From Ilumatobacter sp963746265 (GTDB taxonomy: Bacteria; Actinomycetota; Acidimicrobiia; Acidimicrobiales; Ilumatobacteraceae): DNA of 64,000 nucleotides. The stretch spans positions 310,001 to 374,000 of the forward strand of contig CAVVAM010000011.1 of NCBI GenBank assembly GCA_963746265.1, in the 5' to 3' direction. The position numbers and the translations under genes were made by a program. A model generated the notes under the pieces. The model was not told the origin of the DNA. It searched no databases and saw only the letters and a program-made list of their open reading frames with translations. Positions 23,909 through 32,500 of this stretch are shown one piece after another; the stretch's first letter is position 1, and each line of letters begins with the position of its first letter.

Positions 23909-24213
23909 CTACCCGACGGCGTGGAAGTCGGTCGGGGTGTGCACCGCTGCGAACTCGTCGGCGAGTCGGCCAATCCGATCGTCCGATCGATCGGAGCCAC
24001 CGGAACGGTGAGGACGACCCACGCCGCGCCCTCGGCCCTGGCGACGTTGCATGCTGCTCGAGCGGTCGACCCCGTCGCCACATCGTCGTCGGCGATCACG
24101 ACGATCTCGCCCGCCGGCGGGATGCGGGGTCGGCACCTGGCGGAACCGGTTGGTCTGCCGCTCGAGCTCGAGGCGCTCGCGCCCTTCGACGGCCCCGAGC
24201 TCGTCGGGATCAC
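23909..24213 (-). pseudogene. Frameshifted remnant of a phosphoribosyltransferase-domain protein
   Basis: On the minus strand three pieces read like the C-terminal two thirds of a type I phosphoribosyltransferase of the Rv0571c kind: DELGAVEGRERLELERQTN in one frame (about 24206-24117), then EIVVIADDDVATGSTARAA and VVLTVPVAP in a second frame (about 24116-23966), then ADEFAAVHTPTDFHAVG back in the first frame to a TAG at 23909. The VIADDDVATGST stretch is the PRPP loop. Roughly 90 N-terminal residues are missing and the end is short. Two compensating single-base shifts are needed, so it is a pseudogene unless the assembly has errors. Confidence 0.65.
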
Positions 24214-24339
24214 CTGGGCCATTCGGAGGTCGTGTCGTTCGTCCCTACCACTGGCCCTCGTGGTGCGTGACCATCGAATTGGCACCCGTCGCAGAGACAC
24301 CGCCGCGTCGGTGGCCGATTCAGCGAAGGGAGTCCAGCG

Positions 24340-25770
24340 ATGCCTGATGGAGTGGTGCAGTGGTTCGATTCCGCGACCGGGGAGGGACGCATCATCCACG
24401 CGGGTCACCGGTACGCGGTGCGCGGCGACGACATGGATTCGACCGCGCGCCTGCCAGGTGCCCGCGTCCACTTCGATGTCGCACGCGGCCCGGCCGACAC
24501 GGCGGTCAACGTCGTCCCCCGGGCCGGGACGAGGACATCGAAGCGTCATCGCCGATTCGGGACGCTGAGCGGGGCGCACGCTCCCGACACGATCGGCGGT
24601 GTCCCCTCGATGACGAGGCTGACGTCGCTCGGTCGCGACCTCGAACAACATCCAGTGCGCGTGGCCGAGCTGTGGTCGACGCTGCTCGTCACCGCCGACA
24701 TCGAGAACCTGATGCGGCTCTACGCCCCGAACGCGTCGCTCTTCGCCGACGGTGACGTCATGGTCGGTCCGGTACAGATCCGTCGGTACTGGACATCTTC
24801 GCGACTGCTCGGCGCTGACGGTCCCAGGGTCACCGGCGACCAGGACAGCATGGTGATGCTCGTCTGGAACCCGGATCCCGACGAGGTCATGATCGCGAGC
24901 CACATGTGGATCGCTCACGGCGAGATCGCGGAACAGTCGCTGGGCAAGGTCGCCGAGCTCTCGGTCCCGCCGCAGAGCGACGAGGAGACCCCGCTGGTGC
25001 TGTCGACGTCGGGGAACGTCTCCAACAGGGAGTCGAACTACGCGATCGACAAGATCGGCAAGGTGTTGGAGTTGATCGCGGAGCCCGTGTTGTTCGCCAG
25101 CGTGCGCCTCGAACGGTCCGCCGATCCGGCGCGCGAGCGAGGTGCGATCGCGCGGGTCAATCTCGATCTCAACGGTGAACCGGTTCGTGCTCACGTCGCG
25201 GCCGACCAGATGGAGGAAGCGATCGATCTGCTCGAAGCCCGGCTCCGCGACCGACTGCGCCACCTGAGCGAGCATCGCCAGGCATTGCGCCGTCGGGGCC
25301 CGGCGAGCAGGCCGGGCTCGTGGCGGCACGGAAACGCCACCACGCCCCGGTCGCCGTACTTCCCCCGGCCCGCCGACGACCGCCAGATCGTGCGACACAA
25401 GACCTACACCTCCGCCGAGGCGACCGTCGACGAGGCCGTGTTCGACATGGAGTCGATGGACTACGACTTCTTCTTGTTCCGTGACCTCGCCAGCGGACAG
25501 GACGCCGTCGTCTGGCGGGAGACGACGGGATATCGACTCCGGCTCCTCGACGGAGCCACCGAGCAGTTGGATCAGCCGTCCGCCGCAGTGGTCGAGTTCG
25601 AGGCCGAACGGGCGCCGACCCTGTCGGTGGACGAAGCCCGGGAGTACCTCGACAGCGGCCATGCGCCGTGGGTCTTCTTCCAGGACGCTGCCAGCGGCCG
25701 CGGCCGGGTGCTGTACCGCCGCTACGACGGCCATTACGGCCTCATCACCCCGGCCGACGAGCCGGTGTGA
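24340..25770 (+). CDS. Ribosome hibernation factor fused to NTF2-like and cold-shock-like domains
   Basis: 476 residues. Residues 1-65 resemble a cold-shock domain (GVVQWFDSATGEG...) but lack the aromatic RNP1/RNP2 residues. Residues 100-205 look like a SnoaL/NTF2 domain. Residues 225-312 are an HPF/RaiA ribosome-binding domain (YAIDKIGKVLELIAEPVLF...). Two copies of the S30AE C-terminal dimerisation domain follow (350-405 and 426-472; VRHKTYTSAEA, FDMESMDYDFFLF, RGRVLYRRYDGHYGL). The last 250 residues match the DosR-type HPF of actinobacteria, which idles ribosomes in dormancy. ATG 24340 has AGGGAG ten bases upstream; Met91 (24610) is a possible internal start. Confidence 0.82.
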   Translation: MPDGVVQWFDSATGEGRIIHAGHRYAVRGDDMDSTARLPGARVHFDVARGPADTAVNVVPRAGTRTSKRHRRFGTLSGAHAPDTIGGVPSMTRLTSLGRDLEQHPVRVAELWSTLLVTADIENLMRLYAPNASLFADGDVMVGPVQIRRYWTSSRLLGADGPRVTGDQDSMVMLVWNPDPDEVMIASHMWIAHGEIAEQSLGKVAELSVPPQSDEETPLVLSTSGNVSNRESNYAIDKIGKVLELIAEPVLFASVRLERSADPARERGAIARVNLDLNGEPVRAHVAADQMEEAIDLLEARLRDRLRHLSEHRQALRRRGPASRPGSWRHGNATTPRSPYFPRPADDRQIVRHKTYTSAEATVDEAVFDMESMDYDFFLFRDLASGQDAVVWRETTGYRLRLLDGATEQLDQPSAAVVEFEAERAPTLSVDEAREYLDSGHAPWVFFQDAASGRGRVLYRRYDGHYGLITPADEPV

Positions 25771-25916
25771 GCCCCGACTGCGCGCACCGACGACCGAAGG
25801 CATGCACAGGCTCGGCGGTCTTGCCTCGCCGACGGGTTCGGGTAGGTCCTCGCCGAAGCATTCCGCGTCGAGTGAACTTCTGGGGGTGTCGTTCACGGCG
25901 CCCCTTCGTTCCTCGC

Positions 25917-26678
25917 CTACCTCGCGGTGGCCGGCCGCGGCTTGCCGGCGCTGCCCGGTGGCGAAGACGATTTTTCGAGCTCGAGACGTCGGTCGCGGCG
26001 TCGTCGACGAAGTCGTAGCCCGTGCAGCGGAATCACCGGTGAGAAGACGAGCGCGGTCAGCCCGACCCAGACGATCTGACGCGACTCGCCGAACTGCAAC
26101 GCAACGACATGGACCGCGACGAATGCGTAGACCACGTAGCTCAACCGATGAAGGCGCTGCCATCGCCGTGCGCCCATTCTCGTCAGCGCCCGTCGATTCG
26201 ACGTGATCACGAGCGGGAGCATCGCGATCAATGCACCAGCACCGAACCAGTATCCGACCGTGAACTCGTCGAACGGTCGAGCGACGGCGCCGGGAATCGC
26301 CGACGCGAACGGCGTCCAGATCCTCCACCCGGAACTGTGAATCGCCAGTCCGCCGGGAATGTGCGCAAGTGCGAACACTGCCGACCACACTCCCGTTGCT
26401 CGCCGCCAGGGGTGGTGCACCCGGCTGCGCCGATCGCGACCTGTCAGCGCAAGCACCGGACCGATCGACAGTGTCACCACCAGGAGTGCCAACGCAACAA
26501 GACCTGTCGCGATGTTGAAGCGCCAGAGCAGCCCGTCGGACTTCACCATGTCCGGACCGCCCCAGGTCTCCGTCGAACGACGCGAGACGATGAAGACGGT
26601 TGCGGCAGTTGCGGACGCAACCGTGGCAACGACCACGTGGGGTCGGTGCGCCGGAGCTGCCACTGCACCAGCGAAACT
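25917..26678 (-). CDS. Ferric-reductase-like transmembrane heme protein
   Basis: 253 residues with about six membrane helices. Paired His residues within helices (HHPWRRATGVW...ALAHIPGG and RRWQRLHRLSYVVY...VHVV) match the heme-binding pattern of the ferric reductase-like domain (PF01794; MsrQ/YedZ-like). The C-terminus is basic and Pro-rich. GTG 26678 is chosen because GGGGAG stands nine bases before it and it keeps the first helix; a longer frame reaches 26759. No MsrP-like or NADPH-binding partner is adjacent. Likely carries electrons across the membrane. Confidence 0.75.
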   Translation of the reverse strand, partial: SFAGAVAAPAHRPHVVVATVASATAATVFIVSRRSTETWGGPDMVKSDGLLWRFNIATGLVALALLVVTLSIGPVLALTGRDRRSRVHHPWRRATGVWSAVFALAHIPGGLAIHSSGWRIWTPFASAIPGAVARPFDEFTVGYWFGAGALIAMLPLVITSNRRALTRMGARRWQRLHRLSYVVYAFVAVHVVALQFGESRQIVWVGLTALVFSPVIPLHGLRLRRRRRDRRLELEKSSSPPGSAGKPRPATAR

Positions 26679-26861
26679 CACGCGTCGACACTCCCCGCCC
26701 CGGGCGGTGTCGACAGTGATCGCGTTCGTGCTCGTTGCGGTGCCTGGTGGGGTGCACACCGGCCATCTCGACCGTGATCTCGGGCGTCCGGCGAATGTGG
26801 CGGTCTGCGTCGCGCCGTCGAACCCCGGTCGGCTCCGAGCCGGGAACGGCCCCGCGTCGTC

Positions 26862-26940
26862 CTGGTGGTCGGGGTGGCGGTGGTCGTCGTGGTCGTGGTG
26901 GTCGTGGTCGTCGTCGTGGTCGTGGTGGTCGTGGTCGTAG
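26862..26940 (+). repeat. Low-complexity GTGGTC/GTCGTG tract
   Basis: About 80 bases made almost only of GTG, GTC and GGT triplets. Read on the plus strand it gives poly-Val; on the minus strand, poly-Thr, the same composition as the Thr linker of the lipoprotein gene at 62402-63142. It is probably an expanded triplet or hexamer repeat, perhaps left from a decayed secreted-protein gene. Confidence 0.85.
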
Positions 26941-27531
26941 TGCGACAGATCGCCGACGTCGGGTTGTCCACGTGCTCGACACTACGACGAGTCGTCCGGT
27001 ACATCACACAGCGGCGAGCCCACGAGTGCTGCCCGGCGATCTGGGGCTCTCGGGCACCGCCAGTCAGAACCCCGGTCAGTGATCTCAGAGCGGGCCGACG
27101 CGGCACCGGTGGACGCGCTGGGACCCGAAGCCGAAGACGATTCGATTCATGGCGGCAGCTGCGATGCCCCTCGTCGTCGGAGCGCGCGGCACATCGGACC
27201 ACGACGCGACACCACAACCGCTCGCATCGAGCGCTTCCGCGACGCCGTCCGCGCCGGCGCCCGGAGCCGAACGGTCCGGCGTTCGATTCGAGGTTCGACG
27301 TCACCCTGGTCGCGGTTGCTGCTCCGGGCGTGTCGTGGTCGGGCCGGCCCTCACTGGTCTGCCCGCCGACTCGCTCGGCCTGGGCGGCGACATCACCACG
27401 TGGGAACGACAACCCGTCGTCCTCGTCGGCCGAGACGGCGCGCTTCCCCCGATCGATCACCGACGACGGTCGAGCCACCTGCGACGATCGTGCGGGGCCT
27501 CCGCCGAGCCGATGTGATGCTCGACCACCGA

Positions 27532-27537
27532 TATCCT
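27532..27537 (+). promoter_or_regulatory. Putative -10 box (TATCCT) of a leaderless transcript
   Basis: TANNNT hexamer seven bases before the ATG at 27545. Confidence 0.5.
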
Positions 27538-27544
27538 CGGGCCG

Positions 27545-28711
27545 ATGCTGCTCGACGGAACGGTCCATCCTGACTTCGGTGGCATCACGCCACTGCTCTC
27601 CAAGTACCTCACTGCCGACGGCCGCTTCGGTGGCGCGCTGTGCATCTATCACCGCGGTGAGAAAGTCGTCGACGTCTGGGGTGGGCGCCGTGACGGGAAC
27701 GGTCGGCATTGGTCCGAAGACACCATGGCGGTCAGCTTCTCGACGACCAAGGGGATCACGGCGACCGCATTGCACCTGCTCGCCGACCGCGGACTCGTCG
27801 ACGTCGAGGCGCCCGTCGCCACCTACTGGCCGGAGTTCGCGACGGCCGGCAAAGAGGGAGTGACGGTCCGACACCTGCTCACCCACACCGCCGGACTCCA
27901 CAAGATCCGTGGCGTCGTCGACAGTGCCGACGAGATGCTCGACTGGGACCACATGACCTCGGTGCTCGCTGCCCGGTCGCCGCGCCCGCAACCCGGACGG
28001 CGACCGGGCTACCACGGCATCACGTACGGCTGGTTGGTCGGCAACGTCATCCGCAACGTGACGGGAACGACCTTGTCGGACTTCATCCAGGCCGAACTCG
28101 CAAGCCCGCTCGGGCTCGACGGGCTCTACCTCGCCACGCCCGACCAGGAGCGACATCGGATCGCGACGTTGATGCCGATCGCCGGCAGCGAGGCGCTGGC
28201 GCGAACGCAGGCGCGGATGGAGTGGGTCGCGCAGTTCGAGCGGTTCGAGCCGATGGGGGACGCACTGCTCGTCGACGGGTTGATGGACATCCTCCGCGAC
28301 GATCGCGGCTACTCCGCTGAGATCCCGGCCGTCAACGGCACGTTCACGGCCCGCTCGCTCGCCCGGCTCTACGCAGCTCTCGCCGGGGGTGGCCAGCTCG
28401 ACGGCGTGCGAATCATGTCGACCGAGCACGCAGCTACGCTCGGGGACGTTCAGGTCGATCAGCGCGACTTCGTGATCGGTGTCAACATGAAGTGGCGTCT
28501 GGGATACCACCGGGCGTTCACGACGGGGCGGCCGGCGAAGCGCGCGTTCGGCCACTTCGGATTCGGCGGATCGGGTGCCTGGGCCGATCCCGACACCGAT
28601 CTCGCGGTCGCCTTCGTGACCAACGACAACACGAGGACCTCGACGCCGTTCGCCGACATCCGTCTCGTTCGTCTCGGCGGCCAAGCCCTCAAACTCGCCC
28701 GGTGTCGGTGA
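27545..28711 (+). CDS. Serine hydrolase, class C beta-lactamase fold (EstB-like)
   Basis: 388 residues. The SxxK motif is STTK (66-69), followed by LLTHTAGLH, a YGWLVGN-type second motif and HFGFGGSG in place of the KTG box. This combination is usual for family VIII esterases and related beta-lactamase-fold hydrolases, not true beta-lactamases. No signal peptide is visible, so it is probably cytoplasmic. Substrate unknown. Likely leaderless. Confidence 0.87.
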   Translation: MLLDGTVHPDFGGITPLLSKYLTADGRFGGALCIYHRGEKVVDVWGGRRDGNGRHWSEDTMAVSFSTTKGITATALHLLADRGLVDVEAPVATYWPEFATAGKEGVTVRHLLTHTAGLHKIRGVVDSADEMLDWDHMTSVLAARSPRPQPGRRPGYHGITYGWLVGNVIRNVTGTTLSDFIQAELASPLGLDGLYLATPDQERHRIATLMPIAGSEALARTQARMEWVAQFERFEPMGDALLVDGLMDILRDDRGYSAEIPAVNGTFTARSLARLYAALAGGGQLDGVRIMSTEHAATLGDVQVDQRDFVIGVNMKWRLGYHRAFTTGRPAKRAFGHFGFGGSGAWADPDTDLAVAFVTNDNTRTSTPFADIRLVRLGGQALKLARCR

Positions 28712-28780
28712 AGCCGGGTCAACCGTGGTTCGGATCACGTCCGGACGGCGAGTCGAACCTCCCCGGGAGCGGCGCGACGG

Positions 28781-29098
28781 TCAGGCGCCGCGGCCGTCGA
28801 TCGCCGCCTGATCGTAGGGCTCGATCATGATGCACTCGCCGGGGCACTCCTCGGCGGCTTCGACCGCGAGGTCGATCAGCGAATCGGGGATCTGAGCCAC
28901 GCCTCTGCCGTTGTCCGGGCCGTGGCCGGGTCCTTCGCCACCGTCGAAGACGATGGTGGACCCGAAGTGCTCGGCCTCCTCCTTGACCACCCACAACCCG
29001 TCGTCGCGGGCAACGAACACGTCAGGGCAGATTTCCGAGCAGATGCCGTCACCGGTACACAGATCCTGGTCGATCCAGACCATGAGGGTCGTTGCCAT
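28781..29098 (-). CDS. Single-cluster ferredoxin
   Basis: 105 residues. Cluster ligands lie in LCTGDGICSEICPDVF (C-x2-D-x2-C-x3-C pattern) and a distal CPGECI. The second Cys of a standard 4Fe-4S site is Asp, as in 3Fe-4S or Asp-ligated ferredoxins that serve cytochromes P450 and related enzymes. An insertion rich in Gly and acidic residues separates the two halves. ATG 29098 has AAGGAG eight bases upstream. Divergent from the aldehyde dehydrogenase gene with 130 bp between; no redox partner is adjacent. Confidence 0.88.
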   Translation of the reverse strand: MATTLMVWIDQDLCTGDGICSEICPDVFVARDDGLWVVKEEAEHFGSTIVFDGGEGPGHGPDNGRGVAQIPDSLIDLAVEAAEECPGECIMIEPYDQAAIDGRGA

Positions 29099-29228
29099 GT
29101 CGGGGAGCTCCTTGTGTTTGGATGGTCGCGGGCGAACTCGGCGTTCGGCGGCCACCGTACCGTCAGATCGCGATCGACCCGTTCGATGGTGCCGGTGAGC
29201 GGCCCCATCGCCGAGAAAGGACCGCAAC

Positions 29229-30665
29229 GTGACCGACACCACCCGAGATCCCGGCATCGATTCGGTTGTCGACGACGAAACGCCTGCGTTCGACGCAGCG
29301 GCACTCGTCGCATCGACCCGGCAGGCCTACGACCAGCGGATCACGCGGCCGCTCGAATGGCGGTACGAGCAGCTGGATGCGCTCTCCGTGATGCTTCGCG
29401 AACACACCGAGCGGTTCACGGCGGCGCTCGCCGCCGATCTCGGGAAGTCCGCGACCGAGGTGTGGACGACCGAGATCGGGTTCTCGCTCAACGACATCGA
29501 GCATCAGCGGAAACACCTGGCCGACTGGGCCAAGCCACGGAGGGTGAAGACGCCGCTGATGTTCCAGCCCGGTCGATCGCGCATCATGCCCGAGCCGAAG
29601 GGCGTGGCCCTGGTCATCGCACCGTGGAACTACCCCCTCCAGCTGCTCGTTGCCCCGATGGCAGCTGCGATCGCAGCAGGCAACGCTATCGTGGCCAAGC
29701 CATCCGAGATGGCACCGGCGACCTCGGCGGCGCTCGTGGAGTTGTGCGGTCGTCATCTCGACGATCGCACGATCAAGGTCGTGGCCGGTGGTGTGGAAGC
29801 GTCGACCGCGCTCCTGGAGCAGCGCTTCGATCACATCTTCTTCACCGGCGGGACACGCGTGGGCAAGATCGTGATGCGCGCCGCCGCCGAGCACCTGACA
29901 CCGGTCACGCTGGAGCTGGGAGGCAAGAGCCCGGCGATCATCGCGGCCGACGCCGACATCGAGATCGCAGCGCGTCGAATCGTGTGGGGCAAGTACACCA
30001 ATGCAGGCCAAACGTGCATCGCGCCCGACTACCTGCTCGTCGAACGTGCAGTACAGGATCGGCTGCTCGACCAGCTCGCCGCCACGATCACCGAGTTCTA
30101 CGGCGCCGACCCGCAGCTCAGCGCCGACTACGGACGGATCGTGAACGCACGGCATCTCGACCGGCTCGCCGGCATGCTGGGTGACGAGCGCAGCGGTCGC
30201 CATCATGTCGGCGGAGTCGTGGATGCCGATGTGCGCTACATCTCCCCGACGGTGCTCGTCGACCCCGACCCGGACGCACCGATCATGCAGGAGGAGATCT
30301 TCGGGCCGCTGCTGCCGGTGATCGCCGTCGACTCGATCGACGAGGCGGTCGAGTTCGTCGACGAACGCCCGAAGCCGCTCGCGCTCTACGTGTTCTCGCG
30401 GGACGACGACACGGTCGAGACGGTCGTCGATCGCACGTCGTCGGGCGGCGTGGGCATCAACAACACACTGCTGCACATCGGGCCACCCGAGCTGCCCTTC
30501 GGCGGCGTGGGCCCCAGCGGCATGGGCGCCTATCACGGACAGGCCGGATTCGACACCTTCAGCCACCTCCGATCGGTCTACGAGCGCAGACTCCGGCCCG
30601 ACCCACCGCTGCTGTATCCACCCGTCACCGATCTGAAGCAGCGCGTCCTGAAGATCTTCATGTGA
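29229..30665 (+). CDS. Aldehyde dehydrogenase
   Basis: 478 residues with the ALDH fold: LVIAPWNYPLQL (N-terminal catalytic loop), FTGGTRVGKIV (coenzyme binding), LELGGKSP (general base Glu) and NAGQTCIAPDY with the catalytic Cys near 263. Length and the C-terminal hydrophobic LKIFM resemble class 3 fatty-aldehyde enzymes such as coniferyl aldehyde dehydrogenase. GTG 29229 has AAAGGA upstream. It would oxidise aldehydes to acids with NAD(P); precise substrate unknown. Confidence 0.92.
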   Translation: MTDTTRDPGIDSVVDDETPAFDAAALVASTRQAYDQRITRPLEWRYEQLDALSVMLREHTERFTAALAADLGKSATEVWTTEIGFSLNDIEHQRKHLADWAKPRRVKTPLMFQPGRSRIMPEPKGVALVIAPWNYPLQLLVAPMAAAIAAGNAIVAKPSEMAPATSAALVELCGRHLDDRTIKVVAGGVEASTALLEQRFDHIFFTGGTRVGKIVMRAAAEHLTPVTLELGGKSPAIIAADADIEIAARRIVWGKYTNAGQTCIAPDYLLVERAVQDRLLDQLAATITEFYGADPQLSADYGRIVNARHLDRLAGMLGDERSGRHHVGGVVDADVRYISPTVLVDPDPDAPIMQEEIFGPLLPVIAVDSIDEAVEFVDERPKPLALYVFSRDDDTVETVVDRTSSGGVGINNTLLHIGPPELPFGGVGPSGMGAYHGQAGFDTFSHLRSVYERRLRPDPPLLYPPVTDLKQRVLKIFM

Positions 30666-30776
30666 GCGGCGCCGGCTCGACCCTCGTCACCCGGTCGTCC
30701 GCCCGCGACCGGACCAGTCTCAACGGTGAGTACGTACATCCGCGACGCCGTCGTCCAGCTGGACCCGTCCGGCGTG

Positions 30777-32462
30777 TCAGTCGGTGATCCACGCGGCGGC
30801 GTCGCCGGGCAGCATCCCGTCGACGATCGGCTCCGACGCGATCAGCACCCCGCCCTCCGGTAGCCGGACGGCCGTCGGGCCGAAGTTCACGAGGCAGATC
30901 GTTCCCGAGCCACGCCGGAAGGCGACCGCATCGCCGGCGTCCGGCGCTCCGGTCCAGGGATCGAGCCATTCGAAGTCCTCGTCGGCGGTGAAGTGCTCGC
31001 CGCGAAGACCGAGCGCCGTCCGGTACATCGTCAAGGTCGACTCGGGTACGCCGTCCTGTGCCTCCACGGACAGTTCGCCGAACATGGCCGGCTGTGGCAG
31101 CCAGGCCGGCCCGGTGCCGAAACCGAACGACGGCCCGGACGCCGACCAGGGGAGCGGGACGCGGCAGCCATCACGACCCTTCTGCCGGTGGCCGGAGCCC
31201 TCCCACACGGGATCATCGAGCACGTCGGTCGGGAGGTCCCACACCTCGGGCAACCCGAGCTCCTCGCCCTGGTAGAGGTACAGCGAGCCGGGTAGGGCCA
31301 TCAGCAGCAGCGCCGCCGCCCTGGCGCGACGGAAGCCGCGCTCCTGGTCGAGCAGTTCGTGCGGGCCGTCGAGTGGCCATCGCCGCCAGTTGACGTCGGG
31401 GGGGAGCCCGTACCGCGTGCTGTGCCGCATGACGTCGTGGTTCGACAGCGTCCACGTCGGTGTCGATCCGACCGAGACGGCCGCCTCGATCGCACGATCG
31501 ATGGCCGCCACCGCCGCGTCGCGTTCCCACGGCGCCGTGAGGAAGTCGAAGTTGAACGACTGGTGGTACTCGTCGGGCCGGAGGTACAGCGGGAGCCGGG
31601 ATGGATGCACCCAGGCCTCCGCGACCATCATCACGTCACGTCCCGACGCGTCGAGCACGCCTCGCCATCGCCGGTTGATCTCGTGCACGCCGTCGCGATC
31701 CCAGTACGGGTGACCGAGGGCCTGACTCGACTCGAGCAGGTGATCGGTCTCGGCCAGGTCGGGGAAGGACGGGTCCTTCGCCATGCCGTGAGCGACGTCG
31801 ACGCGGAAACCGTCGACACCCCGATCGAGCCAGAACCGGAAGATGTCGTCGAACTCCGCCCTGACCTCCTCGTTCTGCCAGTTCAGATCCGGCTGTGACG
31901 CATCGAACAGGTGCAGGTACCACTCGCCGTCGTCGACGCGCTTCCACGCCGGTCCTCCGAAGATCGACGTCCAGTTCGTCGGCGGCTCGGCACCGTCCGG
32001 TCCGCGCCCGGCCCGGAACACGTACCGGTCGCGCTCGGCCGAACCCGGCCCGGCCGCGAGCGCGGCCTGGAACCACGCATGTTCGCTGGACGTGTGATTC
32101 GGCACGAGGTCGACGACCACCTTGATGTCGTGTTCGTGAGCGTCGGCGATCAAGCGTTCGGCCGCCTCCAGATCGCCGAAGCGCTCGTCGATCGAGCGGT
32201 AGTCGGCGACGTCGTAGCCGCCATCGGCGAGTGGTGACCTGTACCAGGGGCAGAGCCAGATCGCATCGACACGGAGGTCGCGGAGGTAGGGGAGTCGCGA
32301 CCGGATGCCGTCGATGTCGCCGGTTCCGTCCCCGGTCGAGTCGGCGAACGATCGGGGATAGATCTGGTAGACGACCCCGTGGCGCCACCACACGAGGTCA
32401 CGGCCCTCGACGGGTTCGTCGCTGGCCGATGCAGGTCCGGGGTGTGTGTTCGATGTTGCCAC
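30777..32462 (-). CDS. Alpha-glucosidase, GH13 family
   Basis: 561 residues. GH13 landmarks are YQIYPRSFADS, DLVPNHTSSEH, the nucleophile region GVDGFRVDVAHG, acid/base VAEAWV and SNHDV, followed by a C-terminal beta domain. The family hydrolyses alpha-1,4 or alpha-1,6 glucosides such as maltose, isomaltose or sucrose, or transfers glucose. Start is taken as GTG 32462, which places a LacI-type operator 11 bases upstream; a longer TTG-started frame would run through that operator. No sugar transporter or regulator gene is adjacent, so control is likely by a regulator encoded elsewhere. Confidence 0.92.
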   Translation of the reverse strand: MATSNTHPGPASASDEPVEGRDLVWWRHGVVYQIYPRSFADSTGDGTGDIDGIRSRLPYLRDLRVDAIWLCPWYRSPLADGGYDVADYRSIDERFGDLEAAERLIADAHEHDIKVVVDLVPNHTSSEHAWFQAALAAGPGSAERDRYVFRAGRGPDGAEPPTNWTSIFGGPAWKRVDDGEWYLHLFDASQPDLNWQNEEVRAEFDDIFRFWLDRGVDGFRVDVAHGMAKDPSFPDLAETDHLLESSQALGHPYWDRDGVHEINRRWRGVLDASGRDVMMVAEAWVHPSRLPLYLRPDEYHQSFNFDFLTAPWERDAAVAAIDRAIEAAVSVGSTPTWTLSNHDVMRHSTRYGLPPDVNWRRWPLDGPHELLDQERGFRRARAAALLLMALPGSLYLYQGEELGLPEVWDLPTDVLDDPVWEGSGHRQKGRDGCRVPLPWSASGPSFGFGTGPAWLPQPAMFGELSVEAQDGVPESTLTMYRTALGLRGEHFTADEDFEWLDPWTGAPDAGDAVAFRRGSGTICLVNFGPTAVRLPEGGVLIASEPIVDGMLPGDAAAWITD

Positions 32463-32472
32463 CCGGCCAGTA

Positions 32473-32486
32473 TGCAAGCGTTTCCA
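32473..32486 (-). promoter_or_regulatory. LacI/GalR-family operator upstream of the alpha-glucosidase
   Basis: TGCAAGCGTTTCCA on the plus strand fits the LacI-family consensus TGNAANCGNTTNCA at every fixed position, with the central CG dyad. It sits in the 38-bp gap between the acyl-CoA synthetase stop and the glucosidase start, where a bound repressor would block transcription or early elongation. Confidence 0.7.
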
Positions 32487-32500
32487 GCGCCGAGTGGAAC

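Larger units (their letters stand above)
26679..27544. other. Gene-poor stretch of about 870 bp
   Basis: No open frame here looks like a real gene: candidates on both strands are Arg/Ser/Pro-rich, show no domain and mirror each other. The stretch contains the GTGGTC tract described separately. Between about 27160 and 27500 codon choice is uneven and no single frame stays coding-like, compatible with decayed sequence. A TATCCT box (27532-27537) belongs to the next gene. Confidence 0.6.

Noticed and set aside
26865..27863. 332-codon plus-strand frame starting with poly-Val
   Set aside because: Produced by the GTGGTC tract; downstream part is Arg/Ser/Pro-rich and runs into the serine hydrolase in another frame.
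26678..28738. 686-codon minus-strand frame including poly-Thr
   Set aside because: Mostly antisense to the serine hydrolase; the poly-Thr part lies in low-complexity DNA without a signal peptide or domain.
29163..30566. 467-codon open frame on the minus strand
   Set aside because: Exact antisense of the aldehyde dehydrogenase; His/Arg/Val-rich with no recognised motif.
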